Positions 34,567 to 46,600 of a DNA stretch of 64,000 nt are shown piece after piece (position 1 is the first letter of the stretch; every line of letters begins with the position of its first letter). Origin of the DNA: Aplysia californica (Eukaryota > Mollusca > Gastropoda > Aplysiida > Aplysiidae); assembly GCF_000002075.1 (NCBI RefSeq), contig NW_004798145.1, positions 76,609-140,608 of the forward strand. Direction: 5' to 3'. Made by a program: the position numbers and the translations under genes. The notes below the pieces were generated by a model. That model was not told where the DNA came from. It did no database searches and was given only the letters and a program-made list of their open reading frames with translations.

Positions 34567-37541
34567 ATGGCTGGAAATTTCTGGGCTAGCTCTCATTAGT
34601 AAGTGTGTTTGAGTGACAGAGTGCTAGAATCTAGACTAGCTGTCACACATCCTCTCGGTATGAATTAAGGAAGCCATGAATTAAGACCTCTATTCTCACC
34701 CGGAGTGAGAATAGTGCAGGCGAGTCTTGTGGCTATTCTCACCCGGTGCGCGTTCACCAAATTTTGCGTTCACCCTAAACCACAGAATTCTACACTGTGA
34801 TAACAGAAAAATTGTAGAATTCTGTGCCGTGAACAAACGTTCCATTACAACTGTAGCCTACTAAAAGCGTGGAGAGAGAGAGAGAAAGAGAGAGAGGAGT
34901 AGCGCGAGAATTTCCGGGCAAAACAAAATGGTGACCCGCGTAGTTCGGCTCGATTCGAAAAGTTAAATAGCCGTAGCATCTTTGTAGACAACCAAATTAA
35001 TTTACTTTTGTGTTTTAACATCATTTTTTAACTTTGTTTTGGTCAATTTGATCGTCCACACCCATAGACAGTATTCAGAAAGAGACAGAGAGAGAGAGAA
35101 GAGGAGAGGAGTTGATCGTGCGAGAACTTCCGGGCGGGTGAGAATAGCCTGAGTGGAAGGACTTCCGTAACAAGCGACCGGCAATACCATCAAACACAAT
35201 AAAGAAGAGGCTTCCTAACCCTAACCCTGCCCCTACCCCTATCCTACACTGGCAATTGTATACTTTCTCACGTTTAATTCCGCCTGCGCCTAGATCTGCA
35301 TCTAGATTTAGATCTAGACAAAACTATGCTTCCCCGACTGGATATTCAAAACTTTGCGTTTGGATATTAAGAATACGTAAACCACGGCAATTTCATCATT
35401 TATTGTAGGTAGATTAGATCTAGATCTATATCTAGATCTCTAAATCTAGATTTAAGTCGTAGTAACATACTGGCTATAGACCTTCCGTACTGATTTTGAT
35501 GGCCATTGATATTCATAGAGTTCAGAGTGGTCCCTCGTTACGGAAGTCCTCCCCAGGAATTAAACGCTAAAAAGTAGACATTTTAACAATTACCCCTACC
35601 CCTACCCCTAGCCCTCAATTCTGCTCTGTCTCATAGTGGTCGCTCGTTACGGAAGTCCTCCCGTCTGAGTGAATGGTTGCAAAATTGCAGTCCGCATTCT
35701 AAATGGCGGCTCTATTTCTCCGAACGCTCAGGAAAATAGACTTTAACTCTATTTCTCCAAACGGTTTCTGTTCTCGAGATTTGTTGATGATTTGCGAATG
35801 GAGATGCCCGCGCGCACGCACGCATGTGTGTGTGCGTGTGTGTGTATAAGGTGTGAACGAGGCGGGGAGAGATTTTATTTTTGTTTACAAGGATTTTAGT
35901 GTTTGCTTTAGGGGTGACTTCTCGCAGTAGGCCTACCTTTTGAAGGCATTTTCAAATTACGTATGTCCGGGAACGTTGCCCCAACCACACCTGAAGTTAT
36001 AATCTGAATATTCAGACTTAAAAAAATCTCTCTGGATCTAGATCTAGAGCTCTAGAAATTGAATTCGATGCAATATTATGCTTCTTCCCAGTCCTCGCAG
36101 AGTGGGAGTGGCAGAATGAAAGATGACACCTAAATCTTGCAAAAATAACCAAAAAATCTCGAGAATGGAAACCGTTCGTCTCAGAAATGGAGATCAAGTT
36201 TATTTTCCCGAGCGTTCGGAGAAATAAGTCACTTCTTTTATATGAATATATTTTAAAATCATTCTCATGAATCATCATTATTGTTGGCATTGGCCTAACA
36301 TGCAATCTGATATGACCATAATGTTGGTGTGGTATTTAGATCATCATAGGCAGTGATGGCTTTTTTGGATTTTTGGCCGTTTAAGTTGTGCCTGGCTATG
36401 ATGTTCCAGTGTGAGAACCTTAGATTCTACTAAAGCTATGTTTTAGAACTTAGATTCTACGCCACGCATTCACTTTCTACACTACACTGACACTGTAATC
36501 TACTCTCTATACTAGATTCTAGTTGCTTCTTCGTTCTCATAGATTAAGCCACTTGTGGCATTGTTGATACACCAAGCCAAAAGTGTGTAGATCTACCCAA
36601 CACTAGCCGTACTTAGATCATCCTATTAACCGAAACCTGTGGCGTAGACAGGTCTCATTAGATCTAGTAATTATTGAGGTTTAAAATACATGTATGCATG
36701 TCAGTAAGGCACCTTATTAGTTTTGTCTGAAATACTTTTTTTTAAAATATATAATCTAGATCTCGTACACTTTAACTTTAGGTATTGGAAACTAAAATTT
36801 TATTTGCAATTCAGCCATCATAAGTGTACGGCTTACTTTCCAGTCTAGCCGTCCTTAAGTACAGCTCTAGCCTAGCTGTCTAGCTGGCCTAGCAGTCTAG
36901 GCTAGCCTGCCAGTCTAGCCAAAAGCTGTATTGACTGAAACCTGTTGAGTACACAGGTCTGATTAGTAATTATTCAGGTTTTAAATACATGTTACTGTCA
37001 GAAAGTCACCTTTTGGTTTCGTGTGAAATACAAATTTATACTTAGGTATTGCAAACTAAAAATTTATTTAAAATTATTTTTGGTACACCTAGATCTTTTG
37101 CTGTTTATCAGTCTAGCCATCATGATTAATTATACGGTTAGAAAGCCTGGCTGTCATTAAGCTAAGAGAATGGCTAACCTAGTCTAAGTACCGCTAGCCT
37201 ACCAGTCTTTTTACGGCTAGCCTCTTTCTATTTGGAGTAAAATAGTTTCTAAAGGCACACAAATATCTTATTTTAAAAAGTATCCAATCTCTTGAGTGAG
37301 CTCTGTAAATGCAATCAGTGCCCATTCACATTGGCATTGGCAGGTTCGGTTCGGTCTTTAGGGCGAGGCTTGCCTGATGTTCCTTCATGGAGAGGCAAAA
37401 ACTACCATCGTGGTACAAAACAAACAAAACTGGTAATGACCTTCAAAACAAGGCAGTGAGTCGAGTGATCTGTTTGAAACAGGGGTCTAGGTCTATTTGT
37501 AGTGAGCACTGATGCCGCCAGAAACCATACCGAGCCGATCA

Positions 37542-37630
<89 letters not shown>

Positions 37631-40600
37631 TGTCACACATCCTCTCCTCCACATAAGCATTTAAGTAAGACATTTTATTTATTATTTGATTTAGAGTTGA
37701 AGTAGAGTGGCTGGATATTTAGTGTTAATAGTACTATGCTTTAGAGACGACTCTTTGGCATGTCATACACACTGACCACGTCACAAATGAGGAAGTACGC
37801 AGTAGAGTGAAATAACACATGAGTCACTGAAGACTTACTGTCTACTGTGAAACGAAGAAAACTGAAATGTTATGGCCGTCATGCAACAAGATCATGCGGC
37901 CTATCCAAGACTATTCTTCAGGGTACTGTGCAGGGGAGGAGATGGAGAGGAAGGCAAAGGGAGGGATGGCGCAACAAGCTTGCGGAGTGGACAGGAAAAT
38001 CCTTTGCCCAAACTCAGACACTTGCAAAAAAACATGAGAAGTGGAGGCACCTGAAAACACTCTCTGTCATGATACAGCACCCCTACGATCCTCGTGTATT
38101 ATGGGATCAATGATCAGTGACCATGGATTTTGTGGGCAGGTAGTTTATATGAGAGTCTTTAGTCGATGGGAAGGGGGAGGGATAGGGGGTTTTCTTTTTT
38201 CAAAAATCATGTTTTTTATCCATCTTATGTGTGTGCATGCGTGATATTAGTTTCATCATTTATCTGATCTCAAAGTCATGGCATTCATATTCAATCCATC
38301 AAATTGTTTTAATTTTAAAATTCCAGTCAGCAGTGGCTTCTTGATCGCCAGGACCTATACAGAGAGCGACAACATGACCTGAAGATACTCGCTGAGGAAG
38401 AGTACCAAAAGATTATGATGCTCTTTGCTAATGGTTTGTAAATATTGTTTTGCTCCTGCTGCATTTATCACATGATTTACTGTGTACGTGTGTATAAAAT
38501 AGTTTTGACCATAGAGCTGCCAACCAGTACATTAAAAAAAAGTGTCTTGGACACGGATGTCCACTCGGGATCACTTAGTAGCCGGTCGACCTGACCTCCG
38601 AGATGAGGTCACGCCCGGGTCACGCTACCTGTGGGTGCTTGGCCTGGCAGTCAGGGGCTCACCAGCAATGTTTAGGCAACTGTAAGGTCGTGGGTTCGAA
38701 TCCCGTCAGGGGCCCTACGTTGTGTCCTTGGGAAAGGCACTTTGCACAAACTTTCCTCACTTCACCCAGGTGGAAATAGGTGTGCCTACCCGGCTATAGA
38801 CAGTGAACGATCTTGTCAGTTTGGTAGTGTTTGAGCACTTGAAATTCGCAGCTTGCACTGTATGCTTCCGTGGAAGCTGAGAATGTTTCTAAGTGTTCTC
38901 AGAGGGTCTGCTGGGGTAATAATAGTTGTAAAGCGCATAGCATGCTCTTGAGCATGGATATGTGCTATATAAATGCAATTATTATTATTATTATTATTAT
39001 TATGTTTTTGTACACATAAAGCAACATCAGTTCTTATTTCAGCTGGGAAACTCTAATAAACAACAACCAAATGATCACATGAAGATGGTGTATTTTTGGA
39101 CAGTATAATTTTTATCACGGAGAAGTAAAAGAAAGTGTAGTTATAAAGAGGGGGAATGTGGCTTCCATTATTGGTTGGTTATCACAAACAAAGATGTTTT
39201 GTTTTTTTTAATAATAAAAAATAAACGGAGCAACAGATTTTTTTAGTCTTCATTGTCAGCTCACAGTCAGACTCTGTACTTTCAAACACTTACGTTTTTC
39301 AGTTTCTCCCGAAAAGTCTTGCTACCATTGTTGATAGATGCACACAGCCTTGTCGTTGAATGGGAAAACAGTTCTGTCCATTCAACTCATGAGTACTTTT
39401 TACGTGTAAGTCAGTAATGCTATGATTTGCTCATTTATGTGACAAGAATGCTTGTCTGTTTATTCTTTGCTGCAGACTTATCAAAAACCAGTTTTCAGTT
39501 TATTAAAGTCAGGTGAAATTGGTTTACAGCTCATAACACATTTTTTCTGTATACCAAACGTTTCTTACTGTTTTATTTTTCAGTTATACAAGCTCTCGGC
39601 GAACAGCTAAAATTCCGCCAGCAAGTTATAGCAACAGCTACAATATACTTCAAGCGATTTTATGCCAGGTTGGTTCTTGTAAATTTTATTGTTAGTACTT
39701 ATAGTAATAGGGATCATGAAATGTTTTTCGTTTTGCTTTTTTTTTGTTCCTGCTAAAAAAAAAGTAAAATATATTTTTCCACCCCGTTTAATGCAATTTA
39801 GAGGATTAAGGCAGCAGGTGTGATTGGCCGTTCAAGCTCATCGAACTTGGTTTTTACATGTGGGAAGAAAAGCCATTACACATGTCTGTTTTGAGTTTTT
39901 TGTGCCATTTTTCCATGTTATTATGTACCTTAAAGGTGAATGTCAGTTTGTTAAATTATTGTTTTCCTGCAGTGGATTATAGCTACCTGGCCAATTTTTG
40001 TTTGAGAGCAAAATAAAATAAGTTCAATGTTTTTATTTTCATCGTTATCATCATTAATATTATTATTATTATTGTTGTTGTAAGTACTATAAGAAAAACC
40101 AAAAAGTTGGTGGAGACTTGAGCATTTGAAGTTTTATGACAACCATCATGTTTACACATTTTTCGTAACTTATGAAAATCCAGCACCAAATTGGGACATA
40201 ATAAGCCTTAAAAGTTTGTCTTGTTTCTCCTTTCTCCAGAAATTCCCTCAAGTGTATAGACCCTTGGCTGATGGCACCAACGTGTGCGTTTCTTGCATCT
40301 AAAGTAGAGGTGAGACAATAGCAGAAAGCTTGAATTATTGCGTCGAAGGGTTCGATCTTTTACAAGGATTATTTGGGCCTTTACAAAGTGTTTCCCAAAA
40401 GTGTGAACAGATCGTTTGTCCAGATTTATTAGATAGTATGGCCAGCTGTTTATCTTTTTTTAGTGCTTTTCTACTTGCGTTAAAAAGTTTTACAATTAAT
40501 TTAGTGATATTGTGTTTATCTTCTTGGAAAATATGTGCTGTAGTCCTCACATTTTCCCGTTTGGATTAATAATTGGCGTTAATGTTTAAACTTTGATCAA

Positions 40601-43600
40601 TTCTAAGGGTTTTAGAGCTAGACCCCAGGACCGGTCTAGGTTGGGCAAACCTCTTGATATTATTTCATGTTTTCCCACTTTTCTGTACTTTATTCTTTGT
40701 GATTCTTCTCATCTTTTGTGGCACTTAAGCACTCTTTTGTTGTTTTATACATGGTGCGAACATTCCACGTTGCCATCTGGAGAGTATTGTTCGCTGGAGA
40801 AGGTTTTGGGTAAGGAAAGTCTGTTTGGCTTTGTCCACAGTCCTTCATTGGTCTTGCTGGTGCAGAAACTCCTCTTTTATATTTTACACGGTCAGGTAGT
40901 TGGCTCTATGTCAACTGACTCTTTTTCAGGAGACCAGACCTGCACACCATTAGTCATCTGTTATGGCATGTTGTATCACAGGAGGTGTTAATTTTTACTC
41001 CCCCATTGTAAAAGTTTGGGGCCCCCCACCTGCAGGGACAGGTTGAACAGTGTTTGTGAAGTAAAATGCTCCTTTGAATCATTTTTCTTTAAGTTTGTGC
41101 TTTTGGCTTTTGTTTGTTTGTTTGTTTAGTATAGGGTTTTACGGCGCTCGCAACTGCATAAAGTCATATGAGCGCGCGGGACACACCTAATACTTTTTCG
41201 TTGGTAGGAAATTTTGAATTTTGCCCGCGTGGCGGCCGAAGCCTACTCTTATCGATTTTTGACCACCAAGGGATCTTTAGCGTGCGCAACTTGCACACGG
41301 GCCCTCCGAGATTTTTCGCCCTTGTCCGAGAGGGCTAGGTGTAGATCTTTCCTACCAGAAGATCAGGGGTGTGGCAGAAAGACAGCAGTTAGGAGGAGCC
41401 AAGGAGTAGCAGTAGAAAGGCTGCAGAAAGAGTCAGGAGCCCAGAGGAGGGGGCAAAGGAGGTGAGGGGGTGGGGGCAGAAAGTGGAAATGAAAGCAGAC
41501 AACAGATCATTGTTAGAGATCAGGAAAGGATGTGAAAGGAGACAATTTTAGAGAAGAAAATTTTTTGGTCGCTACCCGGAATCGAACCCGGGACCTTTGA
41601 ATGAGAGCCCAACACCTTAACCTCTAGGCCACGAAAGCCCCCTTTTGGCTTTTCTTTCCGTGCAATCTAAATGATTTTTATTAGTAAAGTTTGATTTTAA
41701 AGCAGGTATAATGTCCTATTTGTATTGCTCATAGGGGTACAATTTTCGTTTAGCAAAATTTAATGAAACTGCCGAACTATATGTTGAATATTATTACTTT
41801 ATCATTTTTTGTGATTTATGACCTGTTTGCTTTGTTTTCAGGAATATGGTGTGATATCCAACAGTAGGCTCATGACTACCTGCCAAAATATAGGTAAGAT
41901 ACTGATTTTGTCTTGAGTCCCATTTTCATATGTAAATTGTTTCAAATGCTCTTTTTAACACTGTATACTTTTAGTTGTGCAATGTATGGATGCCCCATTG
42001 CCATCTGGGGTCTTAAAGCTGATCGTTGCATATTTTATGTTTTAGCATAAAAAACCTCTAAGTCAGGGGTTGCACACACTACGGCCACCATGCTAAATGT
42101 GACCCTTGTCAGAGTTTTATACTGTCCACTGAATCATACGGCAAATTTTTATAAAATGGAAGTCAATAGATTTTCCTGAAAATGATCACAGTTGTCAAAA
42201 TACGCAAGCCAAGACTGGTTTTTGTGGTAAAATTTAAAGGAAAATTTTTCTAAATATGAAATGTTCTTATCATTTCCTACTGTAACTGAATACAGTTTAT
42301 ATTTTGTATTTTCTTTATAAAAATTTTCCTAGTACACTATGTCCAGTAATAAGGCATGTGGCCTTTTGCTGTTATGACCCAGTCGACATGCCCCCCCCCC
42401 CCCCCCCATCCAAAGTGTTTGCCCACCTTTTGTCTACACTAAGTATCCCGTATCCTGTTTGAAGATTTTTTTATTTCTATTCACAATTGGGAAATTTTGA
42501 CTTAACACCTTTGGGACCAGCCTCACACTTGACTTTCAGTTTCCATAGGAATAGAGCTGCTGCCCAATTTCTGACCATTTGACACATGTGAATAATTCAG
42601 CCCCTAGTAAAGTTATATTCATGAAACTTCACCAAATGTCTAAAATATGTTTCTTTATGCCATAAAAGATTCTTATTGAAGAGATATTTTGTTTTGGATC
42701 ATTTAGGTGTAATCAATTATGTAACAGTAAATTTGTCCAGACGTGGTTCCAAATGGAGACAAAAGATTAGGTCTAGATATACATACAGAGTAAATTGCTC
42801 CTCAATCAATGATAAGTGGCTCCAAATCTACGATCAATTTCTTCTCATTGTGAAGACTCCTGATCCAAATAATCAGGGTCTTTGTCCGAGTCATCTACCT
42901 CTTCATTGCTGTCTGCGTTCATACAAATTTCGTCAAGCTTCTCGAGTTCAGTAAAAGTACTTCTAAAAACTAATTTTGTTGCTTTCCACTTTCAAATTTG
43001 CTAGAAATCAGAAGCAAAATATCTCAATGGAATTAATTGGTGGGTTACCAATAACAAAAACATGGATATGTTTGGAGAAACTTCAACAGGCCTTTGTTTA
43101 AATCTAGGTCATTTCACTCAGGTGTATTATCTTCCATGGTCACAGGGAAGCAGTCAGGCTTCAGAAATATTCTCATCCTCTGTCTGAGAGGTGTTTATCA
43201 TATCTTACTGTTGAGAAGTCAGTTGTGTTCACTCTGTCCTTTTTCTATTTTGTTTTCAGTGAAGAACAAGTTTGCTCATGCCTTCACAGGGGAATATCCC
43301 TACAGAATTCAGAACGTTTTAGAGTGTGAATTTTACTTGTTGGAAATGATGGTAAGTTTGTTTATGTGGAGCTAATGAACGTTTGGCAATACTCAGTTTG
43401 AACTAGTATTAGAAAGAAAATGAATGATAGGATGGGTCTGACCTTGATTTGAAAAAGTTTCTTATTGAGATCTTAAACCACACTCCTGAGTATAGTGGTG
43501 GTTCCCTCTACTGTATTGTAAACAAGGTTGTAGGAAGCTATCCTCAGTTGGTTGCAAACTTGGGGTTTTCCCTTAAACATACAGCAGTTATTGTTAGGTA

Positions 43601-46600
43601 CAAAGGTTCCCTTGCGTTTGGGAAGTTTTAAAACTTTCTGGCTATTTGGTTTGGTTTGGTCCTGTCAGTGATGGGCTTTAAATTTGGAGGACCCGCCTCT
43701 TAAATAACATGACAATGTTGAAACAGGTGTTACAAGTTACACTCGGGCAATTTTATAGACATCTGTAATAGTGTTTGTTATGAACTTGTTTAAAAACTTT
43801 TGTCTTCTTGCCCAGGACTGTTGTCTTATTATGTACCACCCATACCGCCCATTGGTCAAGTTCTGTGCAGATCTCAACGCAGATGCAGACCTTCTACCCA
43901 CAGCCTGGTATGTTTAACATCTTACTTCAGCTTTGCGTGAATCAGGCAATGTTGTTGCTCTTTTTGTACTTGTTTGGTAATGAGTTAGATTCCGAGGAGA
44001 AGGGGGCGCAGCTATGGACATCATGTACCGTCTGTGATGTGATGCTCTTAACCTTGAATAGACAAAATGAGGTTTATGTCTCTAAAACCTTAGTCAGCTG
44101 TTAAATGTTGTTTTTTTTAAATTTTGTTTTGAAAGTTTAATTATGTTTGCATGGCTGTGCCCTGAGCAGTTTTAGCTTTGAATATTATTATAACCTTTGT
44201 GGCACAGGTTGGCCTTTATCGTTTTATTTGTGGCTGTGTGAAACATAATTGTTTATTATTGGGGTTTTTTTTGTTTGTTTTTTTTCAGTTTTCCTCCAAC
44301 TTAGGTCGTGCCCTTATACTGCAATAGCAAGCAACTTTCATATGTACACTTTTGAACTCTAAGACATGGCTTTGGTTTAATTAGCCCAAATGGTATTGGG
44401 ATAGCGGCATGTTTCTCTTAACACCGCTGGATATATATGTTTTTCAGGAGTACTCCCTAAAGGACCAGCAATGACAATACTCACTTTGATAAATGGTTTC
44501 AGAAAAGCTTGTTGACTTTCTACATCTAATCCACATTCACCAAAACATTCACTGATCTTTATCTGTGTGTCAATGGGTTGTTCAGTTATTTTGGATGCAC
44601 TGCTACCTTAATTGGTATTATGTTGGACTACAGAATGGATGTTGCTGGTTCCAATCCGCAACCAGTCATTCTGAACTGGGGTTGTTTTTTGAGAATTTTT
44701 AAGGTTCTCGACCCATCTGGATCAGTTGTATCGAAGATGGATGTCATATCAATTTCCGAGGTCCTGCTTCTCAAATAATTATACTTATACGATTTCGCAT
44801 ATTTGTAGTTGCTAGGACAGAGCAACCTGTGGGTGGTTGGCAGGTGCTCTTATGTGGTTTCTCTTTCTTTCCTGTCGAACGCCTATTGTCCTTATCTCTC
44901 CTTTTTTTTTCTTTCTCTTTCTCTCTAGTAACCCTTCTAATCGTGGGCTCTTATATAACCAAATTGCTTTGTGTTGCTAGAGCCATAAAACACGTACTAA
45001 AACGAATAAAAGCAACTTCTAACTTCCAAATGGTTTGTTCCAGGCGCATGGTCAATGACAGTCTCAGAACAGATGCTCCTTTACTCTACCCACCCTACCT
45101 CACAGCTCTGGGTGAGTTTTCGCTAACCTAGTTTTGTTTTCGATTTTTAAATTATATGTTTGCTTTTGTTCTCACTGTAAAAATGAAGAGATAAGACTTT
45201 TTATCCATCCTTAGGAACACTTTTATTGCACAGTAGCATATCGTCCTCCAGCTTCTGATATGAACCAAGCCCAAAATGTTAATTTTTTTTAGTGCAGTGT
45301 TTTAGATTATCAGTTGCACTTTGTATTGAAGGTTCAGCTGTGAAGAGAATGAAACGTTTTTTTGCTCTCTCCTGAAATGTTGCTTTCATGGCTTAGTACA
45401 TTTTTCACAGCTTATCGGCGATATTATATTCATTCTTTCATATTTTTGAATTTGTTCAAGATGGCCACTCTTTGTAGAGGAGAAAAGTGGTTGTCTTAGA
45501 CAGGTGAACGGCTTAGACAGTGTCATTGTGGTACAGAAAAAACGCAAAGGATTGTAAGTGTGAAGTGACTGTTATTGCAAGCGATTGTCTTGGACACTTA
45601 CTCGATAGAGCAGGTTTGACTGAATTTGTGTTAAATTTTCCAGCTTTTAGGCACCAACGTTTTATTGGTTTTATTGATACATTTATTTAACAAACATGCT
45701 TTTTTTGTTCATCTTTATTTCAGATAGTTGGATGGGGGGAAGGGGGGTTGGGGTTGTGGCAATGATTACAGTACCAAAGTAAAAGTGTAAATTACTGGTT
45801 TGAAAAAAAAAAATCACAGACATGGGATGCATAAACATATAGTTCACAGAAAAAAATTAAATGAAAGAGGGTAGAAGATGTCCAAAACCAGAGAGATGTA
45901 ACTGGACATTTCATGTTTTTGACAAAAACATGATTACGACTCGTAACTCTTGACGCTTTTTGGGGGCTCAGTCATGTATGCAGCGATACCGTTTTTAAAA
46001 CAACGACTTTTGATTTAGATAAAAGTCCTGCATCTGACACAATAAGAATATAGACAAGACTGTCATAATAAACCAACAGTCTGTGAAGGACATGCAACAT
46101 TGTCACCTCAGTGGCCAGTATTGTTCTCTTGGTTTTGTTCATGTTGCCTGTTTGTGTGTTTGTGTGTATGTATGTGTGTGTATTTGTGTGTGCAGTGGAG
46201 AAGTGTAGGTGGCAACGGAGTCAGTCATTCGTCTATTACAGCTAACTGCAACCCCAAGAATAGCGCCACTTGCTAGGGTCAGTGGCTCCTTTGAGTAATA
46301 TTTGAAGTAGTACACTTTCCCTCTAGTGATCTCTCCAAATAACTGTCGTCTGCCAAGTGGAATGTCATGTTCAGATGAGGATTCTCAAGGCCGTTGTAAG
46401 GTTTCAGTTTCACACTCAGCTTGGGGTATATGTGCCATGGCTCTCCATGTCAGTCTGTCCTGCACCATTGTCGTACACTCAGCCTGCCTTCTACCTCCTG
46501 TCCCATATTTTGTATCATCTTGTGTGGTCTTACATACTTTATACTTTTGTTATTTGGGTGATTGGCAGGTGCTCTGGTGTGGTTTGCTCCTTCTTGCCTT

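Noticed and set aside
35213-35245. Telomere or chromosome end
   Set aside because: Only two to three CCCTAA units are present, inside an intron and attached to a dispersed repeat; it is interstitial.
37402-37705. Val-Cys and Thr-His repeat frames
   Set aside because: They come from the (CA)n microsatellite in CCNC intron 1.
41566-41640. Possible tRNA-Glu(CTC) gene on the minus strand
   Set aside because: A- and B-boxes are good, but it continues directly into a SINE body and tail, and the acceptor stem is not convincingly paired.
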